Source: Gluconobacter sp. P1C6_b (GTDB taxonomy: Bacteria > Pseudomonadota > Alphaproteobacteria > Acetobacterales > Acetobacteraceae). From it: a stretch of 64,000 bases of DNA. A program made the position numbers and the translations under genes. The notes under the pieces are model-generated. The model was not told the DNA's origin. It was given only the letters and a program-made list of their open reading frames with translations, and searched no databases. The stretch covers positions 44,690 through 108,689 of the forward strand of contig NZ_JACRVU010000011.1 of the NCBI RefSeq assembly GCF_018811945.1, given 5' to 3'. Positions 7,299 through 15,952 of the stretch are shown here, in pieces. Within the stretch, counting starts at the first letter, position 1; each line of letters opens with the position of its first letter.

Positions 7299-9740
7299 TC
7301 ACAGGCCGGTCGAAATGGAAGCCATGATGCCGAAATTCGAACCGACATTGTAATTGGGCGAATTTCCGGAAATGGTTGTTCCATAAATACCTTTGTACGA
7401 ACGGGCATTGGCAGTGACCCCGGCAATACCTGACAGGTAGTTGTTGCCGCCTATATTCTGCACGTTCAACTGGATCTGGGGGTGTTTGAAAATACCGAGC
7501 TTGGGTGCGATCCTGTATCCCAGCGTCGTATTGGCCACCACGTAACCCGGCATTTTTTCATCGTTCATGAACGTCGCGTACTGGGAGGACAGATACCGGA
7601 GCTGGAAATTCCCGAAGAAGCGTCCGTCATCATAGGACAGCCCCAGAGAGGCCGTGAAATGCGGGCTCTGTACGGCGGTCTTGCCTTTCGTGGGGAGGTA
7701 GTCGCTGCCGACCTGATAGTTGTTGTCGATCCGTGCATCCAGATACTGGCCGGAGAGGTAAGGGCTGAAGTGGTGCCAGGGCTGAAGACCAAATTCCACC
7801 TGCGCGCCACGCACGGTTTCACCACCTACATTCATGGTCTGGTCGATCAGTGTGGTCGTACCTGCAATATAGCCGCTGGATGTAACTTGATGGTTCGTCA
7901 GGTTCAGGTTGAACAAAGACGCGGACACATTATAGAGGCCGTGATGGCGGAACCCGATTTCTTCACCAATTGTATATTCGGGTTTGAGTGATCCCGGTTG
8001 CGAAACGGCAGTGGGGGATGATGGATCAAAGTCCTGCACCTGAGTCTCACTGCTCCCCGGAACGCGGAAAGCTGTCGTCGCATTGAAATAGACCTGATCG
8101 TGGTGCGTGACGTCAAAACTGGCTGCCAGTTGCGGAAGCGGCTCGAAATAATTCCGGACACTTTTGTAAGGATCGGCCCCAGGCATGTCTTCCGTGGCCT
8201 GGCGCGAGACCATGGCCGCCTTGATGCCCGCTTCAAGATGCAGTCTGTTCTTCAGAAGATCCAGTCGATCCGACAGGAATAGAGCATTTGTCTGCTGCAT
8301 CAGATTAAGGTTATAGCCCCGCAGGACTTTGCCATTCTGCAGGATAATGGGGTATTTTCCGTCCATGTTCGCGACATTGCCGTTCAGATCCACTGTAGAG
8401 TAGGAGTTTTCTTCCCAGTGGGTGGCGTAGGAATACCAGTATCCGAAAGACAACGTGTTGTTGCCCCGTTTCCAGTCCAGTGAAGTCGTCAGACCACTGT
8501 TCTTTGCGTTATAATAACCAATTCCCATGGCCGTAACTTTGCCATTTACCGTATAGGGCTGGTTGAGGGGGCCTGCAGGCTCAGTGCCGTAATAACTTCC
8601 ATCCGCGGAAAGATTTGAGGCCCCTGTAGCGGGGGAATACTGAAGAACGAAATAAGGTGTCGCGTTGAAAGAAAGTCCACTTCCCAGGTCGAGATGAAGC
8701 GGTGCAACGATCGTGATGCCGTTCCGGTTCTTGGTCTGGAATTTGTAATAGGCTGTATCGCCGGGCGTATATTCTTCATTGAAATTGAAGCTGCGTCCGT
8801 ACTCGTTCCACTGGCTCATGGTTGGGCGTCGGACGGCATTCCAGAAAAGGCGCGTGTAACTGAAAACGACCCCGAAGGAGTTCGATTTGCCCCATTCCTT
8901 GATGAATTTTGCATCAGTATGGTAGCGCTGCAATACGCCAAAGCCACGATCCATGTGTCCATGGGTATTGGAAAATGACAGAAAACCGCGAATACCCGAA
9001 TGTCCGATGTCACCGGTATCGAAGCGGATGAACTCCTTATTAACGGAATAATTTCCGCCCATCAGGTCAAGATATCCGCCCATCTTGTGGGAGGGATCGA
9101 TCATTTTTGCGGAAATCTGTCCGCCAACGGTATTATACAGCGGGGCTGTCAGGTCAGGTGAACCCTGCGCAACGGTAATACTGCCGATATTTTCGTTATC
9201 AACATAAGTCGAAGTAAAGGGCTCGTAATTGAAGGCGTCAGCCACCGGGGCACCTTCGAACAGATACCCTACTTCCGTCTCATTCATCCCGCGCATGGAA
9301 AGTGCGTCTCCCGTCGCCCCCATGATATCCTGACTCTGGTAGGCAACGCCCGGCATCGCGGAGATGAGTTCGTTCATGTTGGCAGTGGGAGACTGTTTCG
9401 CCAGATAGTCTCGGGTTACCGTGCTTTGTGAGCGTGGAACCCGCTGCACGCCCATCATGCCGCCGCCTGGCGTCGTATTCGTCACGCCGTTAGCCGCAGC
9501 AATGCCGGCGTGAATGGTCATGGCTTCTTCGGATCTTGCTTCAAGCGACCGGGGTGCGGGCTTTTGGTCTGGCGCTTTGGAGCGTCCAGACGGCGGGGCG
9601 TTTCTCTTGTCCTGACTGACAAGCTTGGAAACAGGCGCTCTGTGCGAATGTTTGGTGTCCGTTGCCGCGAAGGATGCGGTGGCGTTCATCGCTGAAATAC
9701 AGCTTGTCGCTATGAGTATGCGTCGTTTTGTAGGCCACAT
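7299..9740 (-). CDS. TonB-dependent outer-membrane receptor (probable amino-sugar oligomer receptor)
   Basis: The 813-residue protein has a signal peptide ending near ASFA and a basic, Pro/Ser/Lys-rich linker. A plug domain follows (TANMNELISAMPGVAY, then ALSMRGMNETEVGYLFEGAP), then a long beta-barrel. As first gene of the leftward operon, it would bring an amino sugar or a small chitin or peptidoglycan fragment across the outer membrane in a TonB/ExbBD-driven way. The C-terminus ends Gly-Leu rather than the usual aromatic residue. It is transcribed divergently from the ROK regulator, with a perfect palindrome in the shared gap (9786-9799). Confidence 0.85.
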   Translation of the reverse strand: MWPTKRRILIATSCISAMNATASFAATDTKHSHRAPVSKLVSQDKRNAPPSGRSKAPDQKPAPRSLEARSEEAMTIHAGIAAANGVTNTTPGGGMMGVQRVPRSQSTVTRDYLAKQSPTANMNELISAMPGVAYQSQDIMGATGDALSMRGMNETEVGYLFEGAPVADAFNYEPFTSTYVDNENIGSITVAQGSPDLTAPLYNTVGGQISAKMIDPSHKMGGYLDLMGGNYSVNKEFIRFDTGDIGHSGIRGFLSFSNTHGHMDRGFGVLQRYHTDAKFIKEWGKSNSFGVVFSYTRLFWNAVRRPTMSQWNEYGRSFNFNEEYTPGDTAYYKFQTKNRNGITIVAPLHLDLGSGLSFNATPYFVLQYSPATGASNLSADGSYYGTEPAGPLNQPYTVNGKVTAMGIGYYNAKNSGLTTSLDWKRGNNTLSFGYWYSYATHWEENSYSTVDLNGNVANMDGKYPIILQNGKVLRGYNLNLMQQTNALFLSDRLDLLKNRLHLEAGIKAAMVSRQATEDMPGADPYKSVRNYFEPLPQLAASFDVTHHDQVYFNATTAFRVPGSSETQVQDFDPSSPTAVSQPGSLKPEYTIGEEIGFRHHGLYNVSASLFNLNLTNHQVTSSGYIAGTTTLIDQTMNVGGETVRGAQVEFGLQPWHHFSPYLSGQYLDARIDNNYQVGSDYLPTKGKTAVQSPHFTASLGLSYDDGRFFGNFQLRYLSSQYATFMNDEKMPGYVVANTTLGYRIAPKLGIFKHPQIQLNVQNIGGNNYLSGIAGVTANARSYKGIYGTTISGNSPNYNVGSNFGIMASISTGL

Positions 9741-9785
9741 AACAAGACCTCATTTGCGGAGATGATTGTTCCGGATTCAACACAT

Positions 9786-9799
9786 ATTCGATATCGAAT
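9786..9799. promoter_or_regulatory. Perfect 14-bp palindrome, candidate operator
   Basis: The sequence ATTCGATATCGAAT is its own reverse complement. It sits in the AT-rich 127-base gap between the divergent receptor (start 9740) and ROK regulator (start 9868), 46 bases from the receptor start. Binding by the ROK protein is a plausible inference. The 12-bp core TTCGATATCGAA also occurs at 27929-27940. Confidence 0.45.
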
Positions 9800-9867
9800 T
9801 AATTTCCCATAAGATATTATATCCAGTAAATAAATTTCCTGGAGAACTTATTGGCGGGTTATAAGTC

Positions 9868-11019
9868 ATGAATGAAACGGCTTTTCTTGACGGTATCGCA
9901 AGGAACATCGTGGCGCTTCTCGCGCGTCAGGGCGGCATGACACGATCGGATATCGCCTCTGCTCTCAATCTGAGTAAAGGAAGGGTGTCCGTCATCACCG
10001 GCCAGCTTTTGTCTCAAGGGGTCATTGAGGAATACGCGTATGTTCCCAGCAGCCGCCGTCCATCTTCGCTGCTGCGCCTACATCCGAAATATGCATCTTT
10101 CATCGGGGTTAGTCTTCATAACCGGGAAGCATCTGCCGTCGTTATCGATCCTAACGGTACCGTGCTTGCCAAGACCTTCTTCGAACGTGGTGATGATTAT
10201 GAAACAAGCATTCGTCGCATTAGCGCTGCCGTGATGATGCTCAGAAATGAGTGCCCGCCGGGAACCAATTTTCAGGCGGTTGGGGTAGCTCTGCCTGCCT
10301 ATGTCTCGATGGATAAGCAGGTCTGCGTTACGTCATCGGTTCTGGGATGGGACAATCTTGACGTCAGTGCGGCCATTTCCCGGGAAATCGGACTTCCGGT
10401 CTTTGTCGAAAATGACACGAATGCCCTGGCCGTTTACGAGAGCATGTTTGGGAGAATGCGCCACATTCCAGCATTCGTGGTTATGGCCGTGGGAGATGGA
10501 ATTGGCGTGGCCTATACGGTCAATGGTTCGGTACATCATGGAGAATATGGGGGGGCAGGAGAACTTGCGCATCTTCCCGTGGCGCAGAGCCTTTCGCAGG
10601 AGCCGCCTCGTCCATGTCGATGTGGAAACAGGGGCTGTCTCGAGACGGTCTCCTCCTCGCAGGCGATCAGAACCCGCGCGCGGGAAGTTGGTTTGCCCCC
10701 GAATATTCATCTGATTTCCGCAAAGGCGCGTGAAGGAGATCCTGAAGCCCTCCGTATCCTGCACACTGCTGCCAATAGTCTGGGTTACGCTGCTGCCAGC
10801 CTCATACAGATTCTGGATCCGAGCCATATCATCATTGCGATCGAGGACGACCTTCTGCATGGGGTTTTTGCTGCAGCTCTGCGTCAATTTGTGGAGCAAA
10901 ACCTCATGCCAAGTTTTAATCGGCCGGAACGTCTTCAGCTGATCTGTCATGACACGCTTGTGTGGGCTACAGGCGCCGCGGGGTTGGCTTCAAGGAAACA
11001 CCTGTTCGGAGCATGCTAG
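9868..11019 (+). CDS. ROK-family transcriptional regulator (NagC-like)
   Basis: The 383-residue protein has an N-terminal winged helix-turn-helix (about residues 10-65, MTRSDIASALNLSKGRVSVI) followed by a ROK sugar-kinase-like domain. The zinc motif is clear: C250-x-C252-x4-C257 followed by LE (PCRCGNRGCLE). The ATP-binding features needed for a true kinase are embedded in a repressor-length protein, so I call it a regulator. In this family, N-acetylglucosamine-6-phosphate or related sugars release the repressor. Its divergent position from the receptor operon and proximity to nagA make it the likely local regulator of the amino-sugar genes. Confidence 0.85.
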   Translation: MNETAFLDGIARNIVALLARQGGMTRSDIASALNLSKGRVSVITGQLLSQGVIEEYAYVPSSRRPSSLLRLHPKYASFIGVSLHNREASAVVIDPNGTVLAKTFFERGDDYETSIRRISAAVMMLRNECPPGTNFQAVGVALPAYVSMDKQVCVTSSVLGWDNLDVSAAISREIGLPVFVENDTNALAVYESMFGRMRHIPAFVVMAVGDGIGVAYTVNGSVHHGEYGGAGELAHLPVAQSLSQEPPRPCRCGNRGCLETVSSSQAIRTRAREVGLPPNIHLISAKAREGDPEALRILHTAANSLGYAAASLIQILDPSHIIIAIEDDLLHGVFAAALRQFVEQNLMPSFNRPERLQLICHDTLVWATGAAGLASRKHLFGAC

Positions 11020-11170
11020 AAACAAGCATGATAACATCCAATTTCAGTGCGTTATTCCTCCGCCTACCTGATGCTGCCGGTGTTTCAGGAGGGCGGGGAG
11101 GCTTGCCTTGAATTGATGGGAGAAAACGTTTTGGAGCCGTATATGGGGATGTCCGGCCCATGCGTGTATG

Positions 11171-12280
11171 TCAGACGGTTCGCTGTCCATTTACCCAGAC
11201 TTCTTTTACGGCCAGGGAGTCATCAAGGACGGTAAAATCTGCCAGAAGTTCCGGAACGAGAGCACCGCGGTCATGGAGGCCGAGATAGCGTGCGGCATTG
11301 GTGCTGACGAGCTTGGCGGCATCCGGAAGGGATGTTCCGGCCTGGACGGCATTTCTCAGAGCCTGATCCAGAGTAAGGATGCTTCCGGCAAGGGAGCCGT
11401 CGGGCAGGCGGACCGTGCCGTTGCTGATTGTGACGTCCTGTCCGCCGAGCTGGCTGGGACCGTCGGCCCCACCGGTTCCTCGCATGGCGTCCGTCACGAA
11501 GAGCAAACGGCTGTCCATCAGGCGTGATGCCAGACGAAAACTGGCCGGGTGGACATGATGCGTGTCGAAAATCATTTCGGCGTATGCAACATCGCTGCAC
11601 ATCAGAGCCGTGACGGGACCAGGTTTGCGCCCCTCAATCGGAGACATGGCATTGAAAAGATGGGTTGCGCCAATCGTTCCCCCCGCTGCGCAAACGAGGC
11701 AGATGGCACGCTGTGTACCCTCATAATCAGTTGTGGTGTGACCCAGACTGACGCGCACGCCAGCTTCTGCAAACTGACGCATTGCGGTGTCAGCGTGATC
11801 CAGTTCCGGAGCAAGCGTCACCACACGGACGCATCCCGTACTGATGGCCTCGGCCACCCTGTCAGGACTGGGAGCAATGGCAAAAGGGGGTTGTGCGCCG
11901 AGTTTATGTGGACTGACGAAAGGTCCTTCCAGATGGGCTCCATGGATACGGGGGCCCTTGTCTATGCCACTCTTGCGAACGTCAGACACGGCATGCAGGG
12001 CACTCATCACGTCCTGCCAGGGCGCCGTAATGGTGGTGGGAAGGATTGTGGTCGTGCCGTGCATCATGTGAAAGCGCGAGAGCTTTCGGATGGCATCTGC
12101 TCCGTCCATCGTGTCCGCCCCATCGCCTCCGTGGACATGTCCATCCACGAAACCAGGCAGAATATAACGGTTGGGGGGACTGGCGACGGGATGGATGGTG
12201 CGGATGTGGCTGTCGAAGGTGATACGTCCGGGAAGAATGCGATCTGCGAGGACGAGATTGCCATCGAGGTGAAGTGTCAT
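11171..12280 (-). CDS. nagA: N-acetylglucosamine-6-phosphate deacetylase NagA
   Basis: The 369-residue amidohydrolase removes the acetyl group from N-acetylglucosamine-6-phosphate, giving the NagB substrate. Metal and substrate motifs of the family are all visible: FVDGHVHG, the metal-binding Glu in HLEGPFVS, SLGHTTTDY, GATHLFNAM, and the catalytic Asp in FVTDAMRGTG. The start ATG overlaps the stop of the broken transporter copy (12277-12279), the same coupling arrangement as the intact transporter has with its upstream neighbour. It is convergent with the ROK gene, leaving a 151-base gap with no recognised feature. Confidence 0.93.
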   Translation of the reverse strand: MTLHLDGNLVLADRILPGRITFDSHIRTIHPVASPPNRYILPGFVDGHVHGGDGADTMDGADAIRKLSRFHMMHGTTTILPTTITAPWQDVMSALHAVSDVRKSGIDKGPRIHGAHLEGPFVSPHKLGAQPPFAIAPSPDRVAEAISTGCVRVVTLAPELDHADTAMRQFAEAGVRVSLGHTTTDYEGTQRAICLVCAAGGTIGATHLFNAMSPIEGRKPGPVTALMCSDVAYAEMIFDTHHVHPASFRLASRLMDSRLLFVTDAMRGTGGADGPSQLGGQDVTISNGTVRLPDGSLAGSILTLDQALRNAVQAGTSLPDAAKLVSTNAARYLGLHDRGALVPELLADFTVLDDSLAVKEVWVNGQRTV

Positions 12281-12650
12281 TGGGTCTGATCCAGAGGGAG
12301 AAGGCCGGTCTGTCCGTAATGTCGGGCATAGAAGAAGACTGCAAGACAGGAAGGGATGACAAATAGCGCGAAACTGCTCTGGAAACCGATGAACGGTTTC
12401 AGGGTTACATAGACCTGCGGCATGATGGCCCCTCCGCTATAAGCTGTGACGATGAGGGCTGAAGCCAACGGTGTCCAGGGGGCGGCACGGGGATCGTAAT
12501 GGGAGAGATCGTTGGCAGTATCATGGCATTTGCCGCGCCTGGAAGGGCAATGCATCCGATCGAGACATAACCGGTTGTGAGGAAAGCCATGAGGGTAAGA
12601 ATAAGGCCGCAGATGCAGGACAGTTCAAGAAAGCGTTTCTGCGTAGATCT
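12277..12650 (-). pseudogene. Frameshifted C-terminal fragment of a FucP/NagP-like MFS transporter
   Basis: Two overlapping leftward frames together match the C-terminal third of the intact transporter at 2076-3365. The first (about 12650 to 12500) reads TQKRFLELSCICGLILTLMA, paralleling TQERLMELACILGGMLTVIA in the intact copy. The second (about 12495 to 12277) reads PWTPLASALIVTAYSGGAIM and ends LLPLDQTQ. The frame changes near 12480-12500 and everything upstream of the last four helices is missing. It is a decayed duplicate that now serves only as leader for nagA. Confidence 0.85.
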
Positions 12651-12861
12651 GACAGTTCCTGAACTTCCTCCCGTAACAGAATTCAAGCCTGTAAAGGTGC
12701 ATCATGTCGGATCCTTGTGGGAAGGCCGGTGTATAGCAGTGGTCTGCGGCAACCCGGTTTCGATTGAGAGAGCTCTTCATCAGGAAAACCCTGCCAGCAT
12801 CACGGGTTATAAGTCCCTGATCGGACTTTAGGTTCGGAATTTATACCAGAGCTGATCTTTC

Positions 12862-12913
12862 ATCTTCACATCCTGTCTCATCGCAGTCAGCGGATGAGGC
12901 AGGATGTGAAGAT
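12862..12913. terminator. Long hairpin downstream of the hydantoinase gene
   Basis: Arms starting ATCTTCACATCCTG and ending CAGGATGTGAAGAT pair over about 22 bases with one G-U pair and one bulge around a short loop. It lies 25 bases past the stop of the leftward operon at 12938. There is no clear T-run, so it may be a factor-assisted terminator or a 3'-end stabiliser. A second small hairpin (AAGTCC/GGACTT) lies at 12811-12828. Nothing else is recognised between 12650 and 12938. Confidence 0.5.
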
Positions 12914-12937
12914 ATTTACTGGTAGAAAAGAGTCTGT

Positions 12938-14326
12938 TTATTTCTTTTGTGCCTTGAGGAACTGACCCGTGCCCGGCTGTGCGACCAGTCTGCCATCATT
13001 CATGGCGAGCTTGCCCCTCTGGTAGACTTTGACTGGCCATCCCTGGACGCTTCGACCTTCATAGGGTGTGTAATCGATATTGCTCTGGAAGAGGCTGTTG
13101 GTGATCGTCACGGATTTTTTCGGATCCCACAGGACGAGATCAGCGTCGGAGCCTGGGGCAATGGTGCCTTTTTGCGGGTAGAGGCCGTATCGTTGGGCGG
13201 GGGTAGTCGCCGTCAGACGTACGAAGTCTGTCAGGTCGATTTTTCCGCTATTGATGGCCGCGTCATAGAAAACTGGCAGTCTCGTTCCCAGGCCGGGCAT
13301 ACCGTTGGGGATCAGAGAGAAATCCGCGTCCCGGCCGTGTCGTCCCTTGCCGGCCGAGCCGTCGAACGTATAGCCGCAGTGGTCCGAGGAAATAATGCTG
13401 ATTACGCCACTGCGGATATACTGCCACATCCCTTCCTGAGCCGCTTTTGTGCGCAGGGGAGGGCTGCAGATATATTTCGTGCCTTCGAAGCCATCCCGCT
13501 TGAGGTCCTCTTCCGTCAGGGTGAGGTAGTGCGGGCAGGTTTCCGCCACGACCTTTACGCCACGCGACTGGGCGCGGCCGATTTCCTCGGCGACTTCAGG
13601 GCAGGAAACGTGGAAGATCTGGATCTTCTGATGGGTCAACTCGCTCATCGTCATGGCGCGATAGGTGGCCTCGCGCTCAACGCAGGGCGGTCGGGACGTG
13701 ACATGGCCATGTGGCTCGGTGCGACCTTCAGCCAGGTGCTTGAGGATCAGGTGGCGGATGGCGTCATAGTTTTCGCAATGTACGGAGACGAGGATGTCGC
13801 TTTTGTGCGCGGCTTCCAGAACCTGAAGGAACTGGCCGTCCGAAAGGTGAAAATCGTCATAGGTCATGAAGACCTTCAGGCCTGCGGCCCCCCGTTCGGC
13901 GACTACGGGAATTTCATCACGGATGGTCTGTTCGTCGGTCCGGGTGATGATCTGATGAATGGCAAAATCGATACGGGAGTTGGCGCCTTTCCTGCGATAG
14001 GCATCAAACTGCTCTACGAGGCCACGACCGGGAACGTGGGAGGCAAAACAGACGACCGTAGTGGTGCCGCCCAGCAGGGCCGAGCCTGTGGCGGAAACGA
14101 AATCGTCTTCGTGGATCGTCCCGTCGGCTTCTTCCTGCTCGATATGACAGTGACCGTCGATTCCGCCCGGCAGGACGAGCAGGCCGGTTGCATCAATGGT
14201 TTCATGGCCTTTCAGGTCGAAACCGATATCGACGATCTTTGAGCCGTTTATTCCAATATCGGCAATATATTTATCCGTTGCGGTCACGATCATGCCGTTG
14301 CGGATAACGATGTCAAAAGTCGTCAT
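12938..14326 (-). CDS. Hydantoinase/dihydropyrimidinase-like amidohydrolase
   Basis: This 462-residue cyclic-amide hydrolase belongs to the amidohydrolase superfamily. Visible metal ligands are H59 and H61 (GIDGHCH), the carboxylated lysine K151 (GLKVFMTYDDF), H183 (SVHCENYD), H239 (IFHVSCPE) and the Asp of IISSDHCGYTF. The start at 14326 is set by a strong AGGAG four bases upstream of GTC-ATG. Family members open hydantoins, dihydropyrimidines or allantoin. It is the last gene of a leftward operon with HcnABC-like dehydrogenase, DapA-like lyase and GntR genes, so a cyclic or N-carbamoyl amino-acid substrate is plausible but unproved. Confidence 0.88.
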   Translation of the reverse strand: MTTFDIVIRNGMIVTATDKYIADIGINGSKIVDIGFDLKGHETIDATGLLVLPGGIDGHCHIEQEEADGTIHEDDFVSATGSALLGGTTTVVCFASHVPGRGLVEQFDAYRRKGANSRIDFAIHQIITRTDEQTIRDEIPVVAERGAAGLKVFMTYDDFHLSDGQFLQVLEAAHKSDILVSVHCENYDAIRHLILKHLAEGRTEPHGHVTSRPPCVEREATYRAMTMSELTHQKIQIFHVSCPEVAEEIGRAQSRGVKVVAETCPHYLTLTEEDLKRDGFEGTKYICSPPLRTKAAQEGMWQYIRSGVISIISSDHCGYTFDGSAGKGRHGRDADFSLIPNGMPGLGTRLPVFYDAAINSGKIDLTDFVRLTATTPAQRYGLYPQKGTIAPGSDADLVLWDPKKSVTITNSLFQSNIDYTPYEGRSVQGWPVKVYQRGKLAMNDGRLVAQPGTGQFLKAQKK

Positions 14327-14357
14327 GACGGGTTCTCCTGAAATATGGGGGAGCTGT

Positions 14358-15011
14358 TCAGCCGCCCCTGAGAATGTCCATGCAATCGGTTGCGACATTG
14401 CGCAGATGCATGACCATGGCTTCGCGAGCGCCGGTGCTGTCACCGTCGAGCAGGGCGTCCAGAATGGCCAGATGTTCCCGTGTGGACGCGGGAACACGGC
14501 CAAGAGGGTAGGTGACCTCACACAGGCGGGTCAGGGTCCGCAGCTCGCGGATGGAGCGCAGCAGGACAGTGTTTCCGGACACTTTGGGAAACATCAGATG
14601 CAGCCTGTCATCGAGCTGCCACTGGGCGGCAGTCTGTTCTGGCGTTTCGCCGAGCTCGATGACCTCCTGACGAAGGTTTTCCAGCATGCTGCGATCAAGT
14701 CTGTCGAAAGACAGGTTGATGGCTTCGCTTTCAAGGATCTCACGGATGTGAATGCCCTGAAAGAACTCGGTGGCCGAGACATTCCGGACAGCAAATGAAC
14801 GCGAGCCCCGTTTGACCAGCAGTTCTTCGGCAGCGAGTCGCATCAGGGCTTCGCGGACGGGGGTCCGTGAGATGTCCAGATGATCGGCCAGACGGCCCTC
14901 CACAACGGACATGCCGCTCGGAAGCTCTTTTTCGAGAATCATGCGCCGGATCTGCGTGTAGGCCAGTTCAGCAAGATTCAACTCGCGTTCGGCCATCATG
15001 TAATCGCCCAT
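14358..15011 (-). CDS. GntR-family regulator, FadR/FCD subfamily
   Basis: The 217-residue protein has an N-terminal winged helix-turn-helix (LADHLDISRTPVREALMRLA, about residues 40-60) and an all-helical FCD effector domain with the usual metal-site His residues (LDDRLHLMF, then STREHLAI). The start ATG at 15011 overlaps the stop of the upstream DapA-like gene by one base (TAATG). FCD regulators usually respond to small carboxylates or amino-acid derivatives and bind short palindromes of the TNGTNNNACNA kind. Candidate sites with TCGTATACA lie at 18815-18823 and 27947-27955. Confidence 0.88.
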   Translation of the reverse strand: MGDYMMAERELNLAELAYTQIRRMILEKELPSGMSVVEGRLADHLDISRTPVREALMRLAAEELLVKRGSRSFAVRNVSATEFFQGIHIREILESEAINLSFDRLDRSMLENLRQEVIELGETPEQTAAQWQLDDRLHLMFPKVSGNTVLLRSIRELRTLTRLCEVTYPLGRVPASTREHLAILDALLDGDSTGAREAMVMHLRNVATDCMDILRGG

Positions 15012-15952
15012 TATGGTCCTTCCAGAATCATTGCGTCCTGCAATGCGGCTGACAGTTCCTGCCATTCTTCCTGAGCGATGATATCAGAAGCCTTGCGGGT
15101 ACGGCAGGAGGGCCATTTGCCCTGCATGACCAGACAGGCTTTCAGCCGCAGGGTGGCTCGACCTGACGGCGCACGGCCGTAGATCAGATTGGCCAGCGGC
15201 TGGATGACGTCATGGACTTTGCGGGCGGCCGGGAGGTCATTGTTTTTCATCGCGCGCCACAGCTTTGCGAGCGAGACGGGCAGGATGGCTGCGAGGCTGA
15301 CGAGACTGCCTGTCGTTCCGATGGCGAAGCAGGGCAGGAGATGTTCATCCCCCGAAGCCATGACGTCTACATGTGGTGCGACGCGGGTGGCGAGCCTGCG
15401 ATGTTTGTCATAGGCGTTGGTTTCCCAGCTTCCTTCCTTGATGGCGACAATGCCGGGGAGCCTGAGCAGGCTTTCCAGGATCGGAAGGGAATAGGCCATG
15501 CCGCCACTGCCGACTGACGACTGATACAGCATGATCGGGGCGTCTACGGCCTCACAGATGGCGGCATGATGGGCGATGATCGCGTCCCGGTCCTGCGAGA
15601 CGGCCCATGAGAAAGGCGGAAACACGAGCAGGGCGTCGGCTCCCGCCTCGACGGCATCCCGGGCGTGCAGGCAGGCTTCGTCAACGTCTTCGGACAGGAT
15701 GCCCGAAACGATAATGCGGTCCGCACCAATGGTTTCGGCTGCCAGTTCCACGATGCGCCGCTTTTCTGCACGCGTCAGCAGATGGTTCTCGCCTGCATGA
15801 CCGTTGCACAGGATGCCCACGATACCCTCGGGACGGGTGCAGTCGAGCAGATGCTGTCTGAACAGGGGCTCATCCAGCGTCCCGTTTTCCAGAAAGGGTA
15901 CCAGCGTTGCGGCATAGACACCCCGGAACGGTGTGGGGGATGCTGGGATCAT
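15011..15952 (-). CDS. DapA-family (dihydrodipicolinate synthase / N-acetylneuraminate lyase) protein
   Basis: The 313-residue class I aldolase-fold protein has the Schiff-base lysine K172 (GIVAIKEGSW) and the catalytic tyrosine Y143 (IMLYQSS). The usual GTTGE loop reads NGHAGE, so it is not canonical dihydrodipicolinate synthase. The family includes pyrroline-4-hydroxy-2-carboxylate deaminase, which follows HcnABC-like D-hydroxyproline dehydrogenase in hydroxyproline catabolism; the neighbours fit that pattern. No hydroxyproline epimerase or ketoglutarate-semialdehyde dehydrogenase is in the window, so this stays a hypothesis. It overlaps the upstream oxidoreductase gene by four bases. Confidence 0.85.
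   Translation of the reverse strand: MIPASPTPFRGVYAATLVPFLENGTLDEPLFRQHLLDCTRPEGIVGILCNGHAGENHLLTRAEKRRIVELAAETIGADRIIVSGILSEDVDEACLHARDAVEAGADALLVFPPFSWAVSQDRDAIIAHHAAICEAVDAPIMLYQSSVGSGGMAYSLPILESLLRLPGIVAIKEGSWETNAYDKHRRLATRVAPHVDVMASGDEHLLPCFAIGTTGSLVSLAAILPVSLAKLWRAMKNNDLPAARKVHDVIQPLANLIYGRAPSGRATLRLKACLVMQGKWPSCRTRKASDIIAQEEWQELSAALQDAMILEGP

Noticed and set aside
12947..14242. Rightward open frame of 431 codons opposite the hydantoinase gene
   Set aside because: It is antisense to a gene with all metal ligands intact and a strong ribosome site.
15011..15952. Biosynthetic dihydrodipicolinate synthase (dapA)
   Set aside because: The GTTGE substrate loop is altered and the gene is embedded in a catabolic operon, so the housekeeping assignment is unlikely.
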